From NCBI RefSeq assembly GCF_036199905.1, contig NZ_CP108109.1, positions 3,953,501-4,017,500 of the forward strand: a DNA stretch of 64,000 bases, given 5' to 3'. The stretch is from Streptomyces sp. NBC_00223. Its GTDB lineage: Bacteria; Actinomycetota; Actinomycetes; Streptomycetales; Streptomycetaceae. Below are positions 1-7,694 of this stretch, piece after piece. Each line of letters starts with the position of its first letter. The stretch's first letter is position 1. Under the pieces are notes generated by a model. It was not told the DNA's origin. It worked only from the letters and a program-made list of their open reading frames with translations, and did no database searches. The translations under genes were made by a program, and so were the position numbers.

Positions 1-602
1 AGCCGCAGCGCCAGGTCCTCGTCGTACGGCCGCTCCTCGGTGAGCCGTTGCAGCTCGGGCAGGATCTCCCGGGACCGGCCGAGCCTCAGCTCGGCGTCGT
101 AGAACCCCAGCAGCGCCGTACGGCGTTCGGCCTCCAGGGTGGCCCGCAGCGACTCGATCCGGGTGCCCCACAGATCGCTCAGCGCGGCCCCCGACCACTG
201 ATCGAGCGCCTGCCGCAGCACCCGGGAGCGCTGCTGGTCGTCGCCCACGACCGCCGTGCCTCGGGACGCCAACTCCCGGAAGCGGCACAGGTCCACCGTC
301 TTCGGCGGCGCCTCCAGCACATAGCCGCCGTCCCGGGTCGACAGCTCGGGCGCGCCGTCCTCCTGCCGGGGCGCGGCGGCCAGCGCCTTGCGTAATCGGG
401 TCGCGTACCCGGCCATCACATTGCGTGCCAGCCGGGGTGGCCGGTCGTCCCACAGCAGCTCGATCAGCCGCTCGAACGGCACCACACTGTTCACGTCGAC
501 CAGCAGCATCGCCAGCAGACCCCGTTGTCTCGCGTGGCCGATCTCCAGATCCCGCCCGTTCGCCAGTGCCCGTACCGGCCCCAGCACCCGCAAGTCGATC
601 AC
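1..602 (-). CDS. SARP/AfsR-type transcriptional regulator with BTAD domain (partial, 3' end outside window)
   Basis: The visible 200 residues begin MIDLRVLGPVRALANGRDLE, then an OmpR-type winged helix (about residues 20-95, with ARQRGLLAMLLVDVN and LIELLWDDRPP) followed by the start of a bacterial transcriptional activation domain (about 100 onward, VDLCRFRELASRG). This is the architecture of Streptomyces antibiotic regulatory proteins and AfsR-like activators, which bind direct repeats upstream of target genes. The GTG start at 600-602 is preceded by a GGAGTG ribosome site. Whether an NB-ARC and TPR extension follows cannot be seen because the gene runs off the left edge. No biosynthetic genes are visible to the right, so its target is unknown. 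Confidence 0.88.
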   Translation of the reverse strand, partial: MIDLRVLGPVRALANGRDLEIGHARQRGLLAMLLVDVNSVVPFERLIELLWDDRPPRLARNVMAGYATRLRKALAAAPRQEDGAPELSTRDGGYVLEAPPKTVDLCRFRELASRGTAVVGDDQQRSRVLRQALDQWSGAALSDLWGTRIESLRATLEAERRTALLGFYDAELRLGRSREILPELQRLTEERPYDEDLALR

Positions 603-1102
603 AGTTCACTCCGCTCACCAGCAACGGCGGTCGCCGAACGACCCTTCTGTTTCAGACTGCGCAGCTGAATTCTTATGTACTGGCCGGTACGGCGGCAATG
701 GCGTTCCGTTTGTCGTCGCTCACACCTTGCTCACAACACGCCTCCGACCTGGGCCGAAACCATCCGGAAAAGGACCGGAACCGGGGCCCCCGGCGGGTTT
801 GGACGGTGGGCCGGGGTGGCAGGCTCCTGCCTGGCGCGGTTCATGTCAGCGGGTCGGCAGGACTTCGCGCCCCGATCCGCCGAGCTTCCGCAGAGGGGAT
901 GCACCGGGGGCGCGTCGTCGCGCCCCGGACCGGGCGCGCCTTGTCCGGTCGGTGGGCCGCGGGGTGGCGAGGCGCGGGGCTGCGGGGCTGCGGGGCGCGG
1001 GGGCGCCGGGCTGCGGGGCGCGGGGCCGTGGGGCTGCGGGGGGGGCGCCGGGCTGCGGGGTACGGGGGCGCGGGGCCGTGGGGCCGCCCTCCCGCTGTTC
1101 CG
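603..1102. repeat. Intergenic region with G-rich imperfect tandem repeat
   Basis: This 500-bp gap holds the presumed promoter of the SARP gene (minus strand, near 640-700, the least GC-rich part) and, at about 955-1090, a strongly strand-asymmetric repeat built from variations on GCGGGGCTGCGGGG and GGGCGCGGGGCCGTGG. The repeat lies just 3' of the TrmB/LuxR-type regulator gene. I see no credible gene; the reading frames crossing it are low-complexity Gly/Ala/Arg shadows. Confidence 0.6.
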
Positions 1103-2086
1103 CTACAGCCAGTCCCTGGCCTGTGCCCGTGCCCCCGCCTGGAACCGGCTGCGCGCGTCGAGGCGGGTCATCAGCTCCGACATCATGCGGCGGGCGGTGC
1201 GCGGCGACACCCCCAAGCTGCGCGCCGCGACCTCGTCGGTCACTCCGTCGCCCAGCAGCCGCAGCAGCGCGCGCTCGGAGTCGCTCAGACTTCCGTCCTT
1301 CGTGACCTGCTGGTCGCCGAAGGGCCGCCCGACCAGCCAGAACTGCTCGAACAGCGCGGTCAGCGCCGTCAGCGCGCCCTTGCCGCTGAGCACCACCGCG
1401 CCCGCCGAGGTCACCGCCGGGTCGATCGGCAGCAGCGCGTACGTACGGTCGAAGATCAGCATCCGCAGCGGAAGCGCCGGCAGTGTACGGATCTCGCCGC
1501 CCCACTCCGCCGCCCACCGGGCATAGCGCTGGGTCGCCGGGTGGTCGCGCACGCTGTCGAGGTACATGCCGCGCAGCGTCACCCCGCGCAGAACCGCCTC
1601 CTCGTCCACCGACCGTGAGGCGGCCGGCGCCTCCTCGCGCCGCGCGCCCGTGCAGAAGGCCGCGATCTCCACCCGCGCGGCGGCGCCCAACTCCTCGATG
1701 CGGCTGCGTACTTCGTTGGCACCGGTGAGCCGTTCCAGCTCGGGGGAACGGCTGTCCGTCCGCAGGGCGCTGTACTCGGCCATCAGCCGCTGCGCCGCGG
1801 CCCGGCTGCGCGCCAACTCCTGCTGGAGGCTGAGCACATCGCCTTCCTGCTCGGCCACCAGCGCCTGGAGCCCGATCTCCGGGCTGATCGGCAGCAGCAG
1901 CTCCGGGTCCTCCCAGGAGCGCCGCACCAGCCGGAGTTCGGTCAGCCGGATCACTCGCCGGCACACCGATTCCATCGACAGCCCGGTCTCCACGGCGAGT
2001 TCCGACGCCGTCCGGCGCGGTTCGCGCAGCAGCGCGCGGTAGACGGTCTCGGCATCCGCGTCCAGTCCCAGTCGCTCCAACACCAC
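1103..2086 (-). CDS. TrmB-type N-terminal HTH plus C-terminal LuxR-like HTH regulator
   Basis: About 327 residues. The N-terminus (VVLERLGLDADAETVYRALL to about residue 65) is a TrmB-like winged helix, followed by a predicted coiled coil (about 95-125, EQEGDVLSLQQELARSRAAA), a central region with the pattern of the phospholipase D-like effector domain seen in these regulators, and a C-terminal LuxR-type helix-turn-helix (about 265-315, VTDEVAARSLGVSPRTARRM). This two-HTH architecture is abundant in Streptomyces and its ligands are largely unknown. I chose GTG at 2084-2086 because similarity to the family starts there; GTG at 2081-2083 is equally possible. The frame stays open upstream, so the start is not certain. 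A 28-aa Trp-rich peptide ORF lies about 290 bp upstream in the same orientation. Confidence 0.8.
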   Translation of the reverse strand: MVLERLGLDADAETVYRALLREPRRTASELAVETGLSMESVCRRVIRLTELRLVRRSWEDPELLLPISPEIGLQALVAEQEGDVLSLQQELARSRAAAQRLMAEYSALRTDSRSPELERLTGANEVRSRIEELGAAARVEIAAFCTGARREEAPAASRSVDEEAVLRGVTLRGMYLDSVRDHPATQRYARWAAEWGGEIRTLPALPLRMLIFDRTYALLPIDPAVTSAGAVVLSGKGALTALTALFEQFWLVGRPFGDQQVTKDGSLSDSERALLRLLGDGVTDEVAARSLGVSPRTARRMMSELMTRLDARSRFQAGARAQARDWL

Positions 2087-2287
2087 GCCGCCCCCGTGCG
2101 GATCAGAATCGAACTCGCTTGAAAGGCCCTCTTGGAGCAGAAGGATCCTGGACCCCCTGGATGCCGTATATCGGCTCCCGAGTTTCCGGTCGCGTTTCGG
2201 CCGGTTGGGCGGGGCGGCGGTCGGAGGGTGTTCGGAGGGTGTTCCGGAGACGGATCGGCGGCCGCGGTGGGGAGCCGCCGGACACAC

Positions 2288-2345
2288 GAAGGCGCCGGTC
2301 GAGCGCACCCCGCCATCTCGACGGGGGCGTACGACCGGCGCCTTC
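2288..2345 (-). terminator. Large perfect hairpin after the Trp-rich peptide ORF
   Basis: Two 14-bp arms (2288-2301 and 2332-2345, GAAGGCGCCGGTCG and its exact complement) enclose a 30-nt loop that itself contains a CGC-CCCC/GGGG-GCG inner stem. Reading on the minus strand it begins 28 nt after the peptide stop codon. There is no clear U-tract, as in many Streptomyces terminators. It could be a simple terminator for the peptide gene or part of an attenuator in front of the regulator gene. Confidence 0.65.
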
Positions 2346-2373
2346 GGCTGCCGCTGCCGGGAGCGCCGCCGCG

Positions 2374-2460
2374 TCACCTGCTGACCGGCCACCACCACTG
2401 CGGCGTACCGAGGGGACGGGCGTCGGCGGAGCGCGAGTCGTGCTGCGTGCTGCTGGTCAT
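2374..2460 (-). CDS. 28-aa Trp-rich peptide ORF upstream of TrmB/LuxR regulator
   Basis: Reading the minus strand, a clean GGAGGT ribosome site sits 4 nt before ATG at 2458-2460. The ORF encodes 28 residues with a polar N-terminal half (MTSSTQHDSRSADA) and the C-terminal end RPLGTPQWWWPVSR, then TGA. Three consecutive TGG codons (2389-2397) are rare by chance. A perfect hairpin follows 28 nt downstream. Two readings fit: a Trp leader peptide for ribosome-mediated attenuation (Streptomyces trp leaders also carry WWW), or a genuine small peptide gene paired with the downstream regulator. The downstream gene is not a tryptophan gene, which favours the second reading or an unusual attenuation target. 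No family assignment is possible from sequence alone. Confidence 0.55.
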   Translation of the reverse strand: MTSSTQHDSRSADARPLGTPQWWWPVSR

Positions 2461-2963
2461 GAGGACCTCCAGGTGGCGTTCCGTCGTACTGCTGTCCTTG
2501 CCACAGGGAAAGCTAACAAACGGCGGCATAACCAGCGTGCGGGCGTGGGAAGTTGACGCGAATGTGCCCCTTGGCCGTCTTGATCGCCCGCGCCCACCCC
2601 TCCCCCCGGCGGCCTCCTCCGCAAGCGCCGCGACCCCCGCCGGTACCCATGCGCCGCCCCATCGCGGCGGGCAGTCGAACAGGTGGGGACTGTGGGTCCG
2701 GTGGGACCGCAGGGGCGCCTGCCCAGGCGGAACCGTCGGCGGGCGGCCGCCCGGGGGGGCCGGAGTGCGCGGGTGGAGACCGGGGGGCGCGGGGGCGAGG
2801 GTATGCCACCTTAGAGTGACTGTCTCGTTACTTTGGGTTAGTTCGCCTGGTCCGGCGGTAGACCCCGATCAAGCCCGGCTCCCGCTCGGCCCCGGAGGGG
2901 GTGCCGCGAGGGCGACCGACACCGCACCGGCTCGCGAGGCCGGTCAAGCAAGGAGAACCTCTC
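2461..2963. other. Intergenic region without recognised gene
   Basis: The left part (about 2461-2530) is the leader and promoter region of the peptide ORF; on the minus strand a TAGCTT-like -10 lies about 50 nt upstream of its ATG. The middle is proline/glycine-coding-like in all frames and shows no ribosome site with a family-like product. The right end (about 2810-2880) is locally AT-richer and probably carries the promoter of the secreted-protein gene at 2964. Confidence 0.4.
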
Positions 2964-3416
2964 ATGGCAGTAAGGAAGTTGACCGCCGCGCTGCTCGCCG
3001 GCGGCGCGCTCGTCGCCACGTCACTGCTCGGACTCACGACGTCCGCCTCGGCCAGCGCGCAACCGACTGACGCCGCCCGAGCCGCCGCCCGGGCCGCCGA
3101 CGCCCTGGCCCGCGCCCAGCAGCACGCAACGGTGGCCACCCCGGCGAAGGTGGTCTCCCCGCGCGCGGCCGCGTTCGCCTGTTCATACCTCTATGTGTGC
3201 GGGCAGGGCTCGAACGGCAACAGCTTCGCGTACACCAAGTGCAACACCCTCTACGAGCTCCCCAACCTGGTCGGCACCGGCCCCCTGATCAACAACCAGA
3301 GCCCGGGCACGACCGCGTACTTCTACGACAAGAATGAGAACTATCTGTTCTACTCGACCGCCTACGAGTCGACGACCAGGGACTGGACCCCGGTCTGGTA
3401 CGCCATCGCCTGCTGA
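2964..3416 (+). CDS. Small secreted protein, peptidase-inhibitor-like
   Basis: 150 residues with a classical signal peptide (MAVRKLTAALLAGGALVATS through about residue 32, SASA), an Ala-rich linker and a compact C-terminal domain of about 80 residues with four cysteines (CSYLYVCGQG, KCNTLYEL, terminal YAIAC). The aromatic, Cys-bearing domain resembles the small extracellular proteins Streptomyces annotates as peptidase inhibitor family I36-like; I cannot confirm this. A strong AAGGAG lies 9 nt upstream of ATG. It stands alone and is followed by a terminator hairpin. Confidence 0.8.
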   Translation: MAVRKLTAALLAGGALVATSLLGLTTSASASAQPTDAARAAARAADALARAQQHATVATPAKVVSPRAAAFACSYLYVCGQGSNGNSFAYTKCNTLYELPNLVGTGPLINNQSPGTTAYFYDKNENYLFYSTAYESTTRDWTPVWYAIAC

Positions 3417-3435
3417 CCCCGCCCCCGACGACCGG

Positions 3436-3465
3436 GGGTGGGGCACCGGAACACCTGCCCCACCC
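3436..3465. terminator. Hairpin terminator between convergent genes
   Basis: A perfect 10-bp stem (GGGTGGGGCA / TGCCCCACCC) with a 10-nt loop sits 19 bp after the stop of the secreted-protein gene and before the convergent lamin-tail gene, so it may serve both strands. Confidence 0.7.
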
Positions 3466-3531
3466 CTGCCCCCACCGGGCTACGGCGACCTCACGGGTGC
3501 CGCCGGACCCCGGGGACGACGACCCGCGCGA

Positions 3532-4011
3532 TCAGCGGTGACCGCCGTGGCGGTGCCCCCACGACGTGCTGTCGACGACATGCCCGCGGCTGTCGCGGAG
3601 CGTGGCGGTGTCGACGTCGGCCCACACATAGTTGCGACGGTCCTGGTAGACGTCACGGTTGGTGTCACGCCCGGTGCCGCTGTGGACGCGTACCGACTTG
3701 TGGCCCTCCAGCCGCAGGTGGTGGAAGCGGTAGCTCTGGCGGGCGTCGTTCGACAGCTTCCAGCCGTTGAGGTCGACCGCGTTGCGCCCGGTGTTGGTGA
3801 CGGTCACCCACTCCGCGTTCAGCGACCGGTTGGACCGGTTGTCGAGGCCGGGGCTGTCGTACTGGATCGCGCCGAGCACCACCGACGAACGCTGCGGGGC
3901 TCGGTGGTCGCGGTGACCGTGACCGACGGCGGCCGCCGGCAGGGTCGCGGCGGCCAGCAGCGCGCCGGAGGCCAGCACAGTGCCGGCGAGGCGCGTGGCG
4001 AAACGGGACAC
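3532..4011 (-). CDS. Secreted lamin-tail-domain protein
   Basis: 159 residues from GTG. A signal peptide (VSRFATRLAGTVLASGALLA, cleavage near AAAVG) precedes a lamin-tail (LTD) beta-sandwich domain, recognisable from VVLGAIQYDSPG, the NAEWVTVTNTGRNAVDLNGW signature and the closing GHVVDSTSWGH. LTD domains in secreted bacterial proteins are thought to mediate binding at the cell surface; no enzyme domain is attached. An open frame extends upstream to 4299 but it has no signal peptide, whereas this start gives a textbook n-region. Confidence 0.85.
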   Translation of the reverse strand: MSRFATRLAGTVLASGALLAAATLPAAAVGHGHRDHRAPQRSSVVLGAIQYDSPGLDNRSNRSLNAEWVTVTNTGRNAVDLNGWKLSNDARQSYRFHHLRLEGHKSVRVHSGTGRDTNRDVYQDRRNYVWADVDTATLRDSRGHVVDSTSWGHRHGGHR

Positions 4012-4350
4012 GGGGATCCCCTTTCCATACGGGGCGCGGCCCGCGGGTCGCGCCAAATGGTGCGAAATCCCGGCGAAGTGCCGAGAGCCCTCACTCTTCC
4101 CACCGCACGCTCCGACCCGTGGAAGAACCGGATGTACATCACTAAATACGCACATGTCCGTAACAGTCGCGTGCGAGTGCCATGGACTTCGCCCTCGGGC
4201 GCGTCGCCTTCTCCCCGATCCCGCCGCCCACCCCCGCGTTGAGCGCCTTTCCCCCGACAGCACCGCCCGCCGCCCCTCCGAACACCACGCCGAGCCCACG
4301 CTCTCCCGGGCAAGGCCCCCACGTAACAGCCCTCTTCCCCCGCCGGTCCC
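4012..4350. other. Intergenic region, promoter of lamin-tail gene
   Basis: An AT-richer patch at about 4125-4160 reads on the minus strand as TATTTAGTGATGTACAT and is a plausible promoter region for the lamin-tail gene. The rest (4180-4350) is featureless proline-coding-like DNA after the end of the NUDIX gene. I see no gene. Confidence 0.35.
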
Positions 4351-4868
4351 TCAGCCCGGCTTCCCGTCGTGCCCCGACGGGCCGGTCAGGGCGCGGTGGC
4401 GTGCGTAGGCATCCCGCGCGTCCGGGACGAACGCCGGGTGCCGGACCAGTTCGGTCAACTCGGCCTCGGTCAGCCAGTCGCGCCAGACGATCTCCGCGGT
4501 GTCGGGCACGACCGGCTCCGCGACGGTGACCTCGTGGAGCCCGAGCCAGTAGGGGCTGATCGCGCCTGAGCAGAGGTACTTGAAGACGAACCGCGGGCGG
4601 CCCCGGACCCCGAGTTCTTCCGCGAGCTCCCGCGCGGCGGCGTCCTCGTAGGCCTCGCCGACGCCCACCGCCCCGCCGATCAGCCAGTTGTAGCCGCCCG
4701 GGAACCGGGACACGTCATCCGGACGCCGGTGCACCAGAATCCGCCCCCGGGGTCACGGCACACCGTCGTCGCGACGCGATGCGGCCACCCCCGCCGTACG
4801 GCCTCGCCTCTGTCCACCACGGCGAGCACCCGGTCCTGCTCGTCGACCCGCTCGACCAGTTCTCCCAT
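4351..4868 (-). pseudogene. NUDIX hydrolase, interrupted by a one-base frameshift
   Basis: Two frames together make one NUDIX protein of about 172 residues. The N-terminal part starts at ATG 4866-4868 after AGGTGAAG (MGELVERVDEQDRVLAVVDR); the C-terminal part carries the NUDIX box GGAVGVGEAYEDAAARELAE followed by ELGV. Translation shifts frame at the C5 run at 4744-4748 (G5 on the coding strand), where one additional G would restore CRDPGGRILVHRRPDDV. NUDIX proteins hydrolyse nucleoside diphosphates linked to another moiety. As given, the gene would make a truncated N-terminal fragment, or the box-containing fragment from an internal start at 4734. A homopolymer sequencing error is a real alternative. 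Confidence 0.75.
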
Positions 4869-4954
4869 GCCTTCACCTTGTCAGGCGGTCCGGGACGGCT
4901 CCTCCGGAACCGTCGAGCGCGCGTCCGAACCAGTGAGCCCGGCAACGTACCCCG

Positions 4955-6379
4955 TCAGACGTCCTTGGGCATCCCGACCACGGCCACGACCGCCGCCGCG
5001 AGCAGCAGACCGGCGGCGAGACCGAGGGCGACGGCGTACCCGTGCGTCAGCGCCACCCGACCCGCGACGGACGTACCGCCCGCGGCCTCGTCTCCCGACC
5101 ACGAGATGGCGACGGTGCTGAGCACGGCGACGCCGAGAGCGCCGCTGGTCTGGCGGACGGTGCTGAGCAGTCCGGCCGCCGCGCCCTGGTGCGACGGCGG
5201 AACATGACGCGTCGCCGAGACCGTCAGCGGAGTGAACGCCGCGGCGCCGCCCAGACCGAACAGCACCCCCGGTAGCCCGATGGTCAGAACATAGGGACGG
5301 TCGACATCAAGGGCCAGCGCGCTCCACGCCAGACCGACCGCGCCCGTCGTACAGCAGACGGCCGTCGTCAGACGCGGCCCGATCCGCTCGGTCAGATGTC
5401 CCGCGCCACGTGCCCCGGCCATCATGCCCACCCCGACGGGCAGGAACCCGAGCCCGGCCCGCAGCGGCGAATAGAGCGTGGCGTACTGCATGTCGAGGGA
5501 GAGGATCAGCAGGCTGGACACGAAGCCGAGGCCGAGCAGGAACATCACCGCGTTCGCGCCCGCGACCGAGCGCAGCCTCAGCAGCGCGAGGGCGAAGAGC
5601 GGCTCCGGCGCCACCTTGGCCTGGTGCACCAGGAAGACCGCCAGCAGTACGGCGCCGCTGCCCGCCGACCCGACGACGCCGAGATCGGACCAGCCGTTCC
5701 CGGACGAGCGCATGACCGCGTAGACCACCGCGAGCAGCCCGGTGGTGATCAGCACGGCCCCGACGACGTCCAACCGCGGTCGGCGCCCGGGCCGCACGAG
5801 AGGCTGAGCCAGGGCGACCGCGCCCAATACGGCGACCGCGCCCAGGGGGACGTTGACGAAGAACACCCATCGCCAGCCGAGCGTGGAGGTCAGCACTCCG
5901 CCGAGGATCGGGCCGGCCGCGGCGCCGAGAGCGGCGACCGCGCTCCAGACGCTGAGCGCCCGGGTCCGCTCGGACGGTTCGGTGAACGTCGCCGTCAGCG
6001 CGGCGAGCGCGGCCGGCATCATCAGCGCGGCGCCGACGCCCTGGGCGGCGCGGCAGGCCAGCAGTTCGGGGGCGTTGGCCGCCAGACCGGCCGCCAGACT
6101 CGTCACCGTGAACAGCGCGGTCCCGGCGCCCAGCAGCCGCCAGGCCCCGAATATGTCGACGCAGCGACCGCCGAGCAGGAGAACGCCCGCGAAGGTGAGC
6201 GTGTAGCAGTTGATCACCCAGGGCGCGGAGGCATCGGCGAGGCCGAGATCCGTACGCATGGCCGGCAGGGCGACCGAAACGATCATCGCATCGAGGACGA
6301 CCAGGAACGAGGTCACGCACGCGAGGGCGAGGGCGAGGCCGGAGCGCCGTCCGGTCGCCGCGAGATCCAGGTAAGGCAT
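4955..6379 (-). CDS. MFS drug-efflux transporter, DHA2 (14-TMS) type
   Basis: 474 residues with 14 hydrophobic segments. Segment 1 contains SFLVVLDAMIVSVALPAMRT, the DHA2 motif (LDxTIVNVALP-like); motif C-like GPILGGVLTSTLGWRWVFFV follows in the fifth segment. This fits the EmrB/QacA proton-antiport family; the substrate cannot be inferred. It is divergent from a MerR regulator with a 22-bp palindrome between them, the usual layout of an inducible efflux pump. The ATG lies only 7 nt from a -10-like hexamer, so the message may be leaderless. Confidence 0.9.
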   Translation of the reverse strand: MPYLDLAATGRRSGLALALACVTSFLVVLDAMIVSVALPAMRTDLGLADASAPWVINCYTLTFAGVLLLGGRCVDIFGAWRLLGAGTALFTVTSLAAGLAANAPELLACRAAQGVGAALMMPAALAALTATFTEPSERTRALSVWSAVAALGAAAGPILGGVLTSTLGWRWVFFVNVPLGAVAVLGAVALAQPLVRPGRRPRLDVVGAVLITTGLLAVVYAVMRSSGNGWSDLGVVGSAGSGAVLLAVFLVHQAKVAPEPLFALALLRLRSVAGANAVMFLLGLGFVSSLLILSLDMQYATLYSPLRAGLGFLPVGVGMMAGARGAGHLTERIGPRLTTAVCCTTGAVGLAWSALALDVDRPYVLTIGLPGVLFGLGGAAAFTPLTVSATRHVPPSHQGAAAGLLSTVRQTSGALGVAVLSTVAISWSGDEAAGGTSVAGRVALTHGYAVALGLAAGLLLAAAVVAVVGMPKDV

Positions 6380-6419
6380 GCCTTACACGTTGCGACCTCA
6401 ACCCGGGTTGAGGTCAAAT
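6371..6419. promoter_or_regulatory. Divergent MerR-type operator/promoter for MFS and MerR genes
   Basis: A perfect 22-bp palindrome occupies 6394-6415 (half-site GACCTCAACCC). On the minus strand TTGACC (6412-6417) and CAACGT (6387-6392) are separated by 19 bp, the over-long spacer typical of MerR-activated promoters, with the palindrome in the spacer; the MFS ATG follows 7 nt after the -10. On the plus strand TTGCGA (6390-6395) and TCAAAT (6414-6419) are 18 bp apart, with the MerR ATG 6 nt later. A second perfect palindrome, GTAAGGCATGCCTTAC (6371-6386), overlaps the MFS start codon. Confidence 0.75.
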
Positions 6420-6425
6420 GGGCGT

Positions 6426-6902
6426 ATGAGCGACGACGCGCTGAGTATTGGCGAGCTGGCCGGCCGGCTCGGTCTCCCGATCTCCACACTCCACTACTGG
6501 GAGCGCCGGGGGCTCATCACGCCGGAGCGCCGGAGCGGCGTCCGGTACTTCGACAGCGAGCAGCAGTACCGGGTGGCCGTCATCAAGGTCTGGAGCAGCA
6601 CCGGCCGGATGACCCTGGAGGACATCGCCGCGGTGATGGCCGGGCGCAGCGCCACGTACGACTGGCGCGACACCGTCACCGACCGGATCGAGGCGATCGA
6701 CGCGCACATGGAAGAGTTGCTCGTGGCCCGCAACTATCTGAGCTACGTCCTCGAATGCACGCGGGACAACCCCTATGCGGACTGCACGGTCTTCCGCGCG
6801 GAGATCACCGTGCCCTCGGGCCGCGCGCACCACCCCCACGACGACCCTCCGGGCCGGTCCGTCCGGCCCGACCGGCCCGTCCGGCCCCGAAGCCGCCGCT
6901 AG
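6426..6902 (+). CDS. MerR-family transcriptional regulator
   Basis: 158 residues from ATG at 6426. Winged-helix DNA-binding domain at about residues 7-75 (LSIGELAGRLGLPISTLHYW, then RRSGVRYFDSEQQYR), then a dimerisation helix and a C-terminal end containing CTRDNPYADC, whose two cysteines could contribute to metal or thiol sensing, although this is inference. The tail is Pro/Arg-rich. Placement opposite the MFS gene, sharing the operator, implies it controls that pump and itself. An upstream in-frame ATG at 6378 would put the operator inside the coding sequence and is rejected. Confidence 0.88.
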   Translation: MSDDALSIGELAGRLGLPISTLHYWERRGLITPERRSGVRYFDSEQQYRVAVIKVWSSTGRMTLEDIAAVMAGRSATYDWRDTVTDRIEAIDAHMEELLVARNYLSYVLECTRDNPYADCTVFRAEITVPSGRAHHPHDDPPGRSVRPDRPVRPRSRR

Positions 6903-6932
6903 CGTGTCCTTCGCCTGCTGCCCTGCCGGCGA

Positions 6933-7694
6933 TCAGCCGGGCGTCGAGGAGGCCCGCAGCAGGACAGGCCGGGCGTGAGCCGCGGCCTTCTCCCCTGCCG
7001 CCAGGGCGGCGGCCTCGGTCCGGAAGTCTCCGTACATGAGGAGTACGCCGCCCATGCGGATGACGATCGAATAGGAACGTTCGCCTGCGCTCGCCCCGGC
7101 TGACACCGCGTCGGCGCCGCCCTCCCACGTCGTCGTCTCCTGGACGAACGCGTCGTCGCCCATCCGCACCTTGTGCTGGCCGAAACGCAGGGTCTGCGGG
7201 GGAACGGACCTGCTGCCCACCGCGGTCACCGTGGTCTGCCGGCAGGCGCCCGCCACGGCCCGTTTCAGCTCGACGAAGCGAGCCGCCAGATCACGGGACA
7301 TCGTCACGATCTGCTCCGCCGGCCCGGGCGCCGCATCGCCCTCTTCCACCGGGGTGAGCTGTGTGACGCGAGGAGCCGTCATTCGGTACAGCTCGGCGAC
7401 CATGTCCTTGGCACGGCTCGGGCAGTCGGCCATCAACTCGCCCTTGCCGGGGCCCGTACCGAGTCCGAGCTGCCCGATCGTCCCGGGACCACCGGCCTTG
7501 GACGGGAGCAGCGCGGGCAGCAACTCCTCCGGGGTGAAAACCCTCCGCGCGGCGGCGCCTTCACCGTCCACCCCCGGCACGTAGCCCCCCGACGTCGGCC
7601 GCACGCTGCCATCACCGTCACCCCCCGCCTGCCCGCAACCACCCACGAGCAGCGCGCACAACACCCCACCGACCACGACGACCAACCGTCGCAC
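6933..7694 (-). CDS. Lipoprotein of unknown function
   Basis: About 253 residues. The n-region is basic (VRRLVVVVGG) and the lipobox region CALLVGGC gives a lipidated cysteine near residue 20. The mature part (FTPEELLPALLPSKAGGP, CPSRAKDMVAELYRM, CRQTTVTAV) has the spacing of extracytoplasmic sensor-like domains in actinobacteria, but no catalytic motif is visible. I prefer GTG at 7692-7694, preceded by GGAGGGG, over GTG at 7713-7715, because it places the arginine pair at the N-terminus. The MerR gene converges on it from the left. Confidence 0.78.
   Translation of the reverse strand: MRRLVVVVGGVLCALLVGGCGQAGGDGDGSVRPTSGGYVPGVDGEGAAARRVFTPEELLPALLPSKAGGPGTIGQLGLGTGPGKGELMADCPSRAKDMVAELYRMTAPRVTQLTPVEEGDAAPGPAEQIVTMSRDLAARFVELKRAVAGACRQTTVTAVGSRSVPPQTLRFGQHKVRMGDDAFVQETTTWEGGADAVSAGASAGERSYSIVIRMGGVLLMYGDFRTEAAALAAGEKAAAHARPVLLRASSTPG

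Noticed and set aside
846..1964. Long minus-strand frame overlapping the TrmB/LuxR-type regulator, and similar plus-strand frames at 425-1618
   Set aside because: Arg/Gly/Ala-rich shadow frames of a GC-rich gene and of the G-rich repeat; no domain, no ribosome site.
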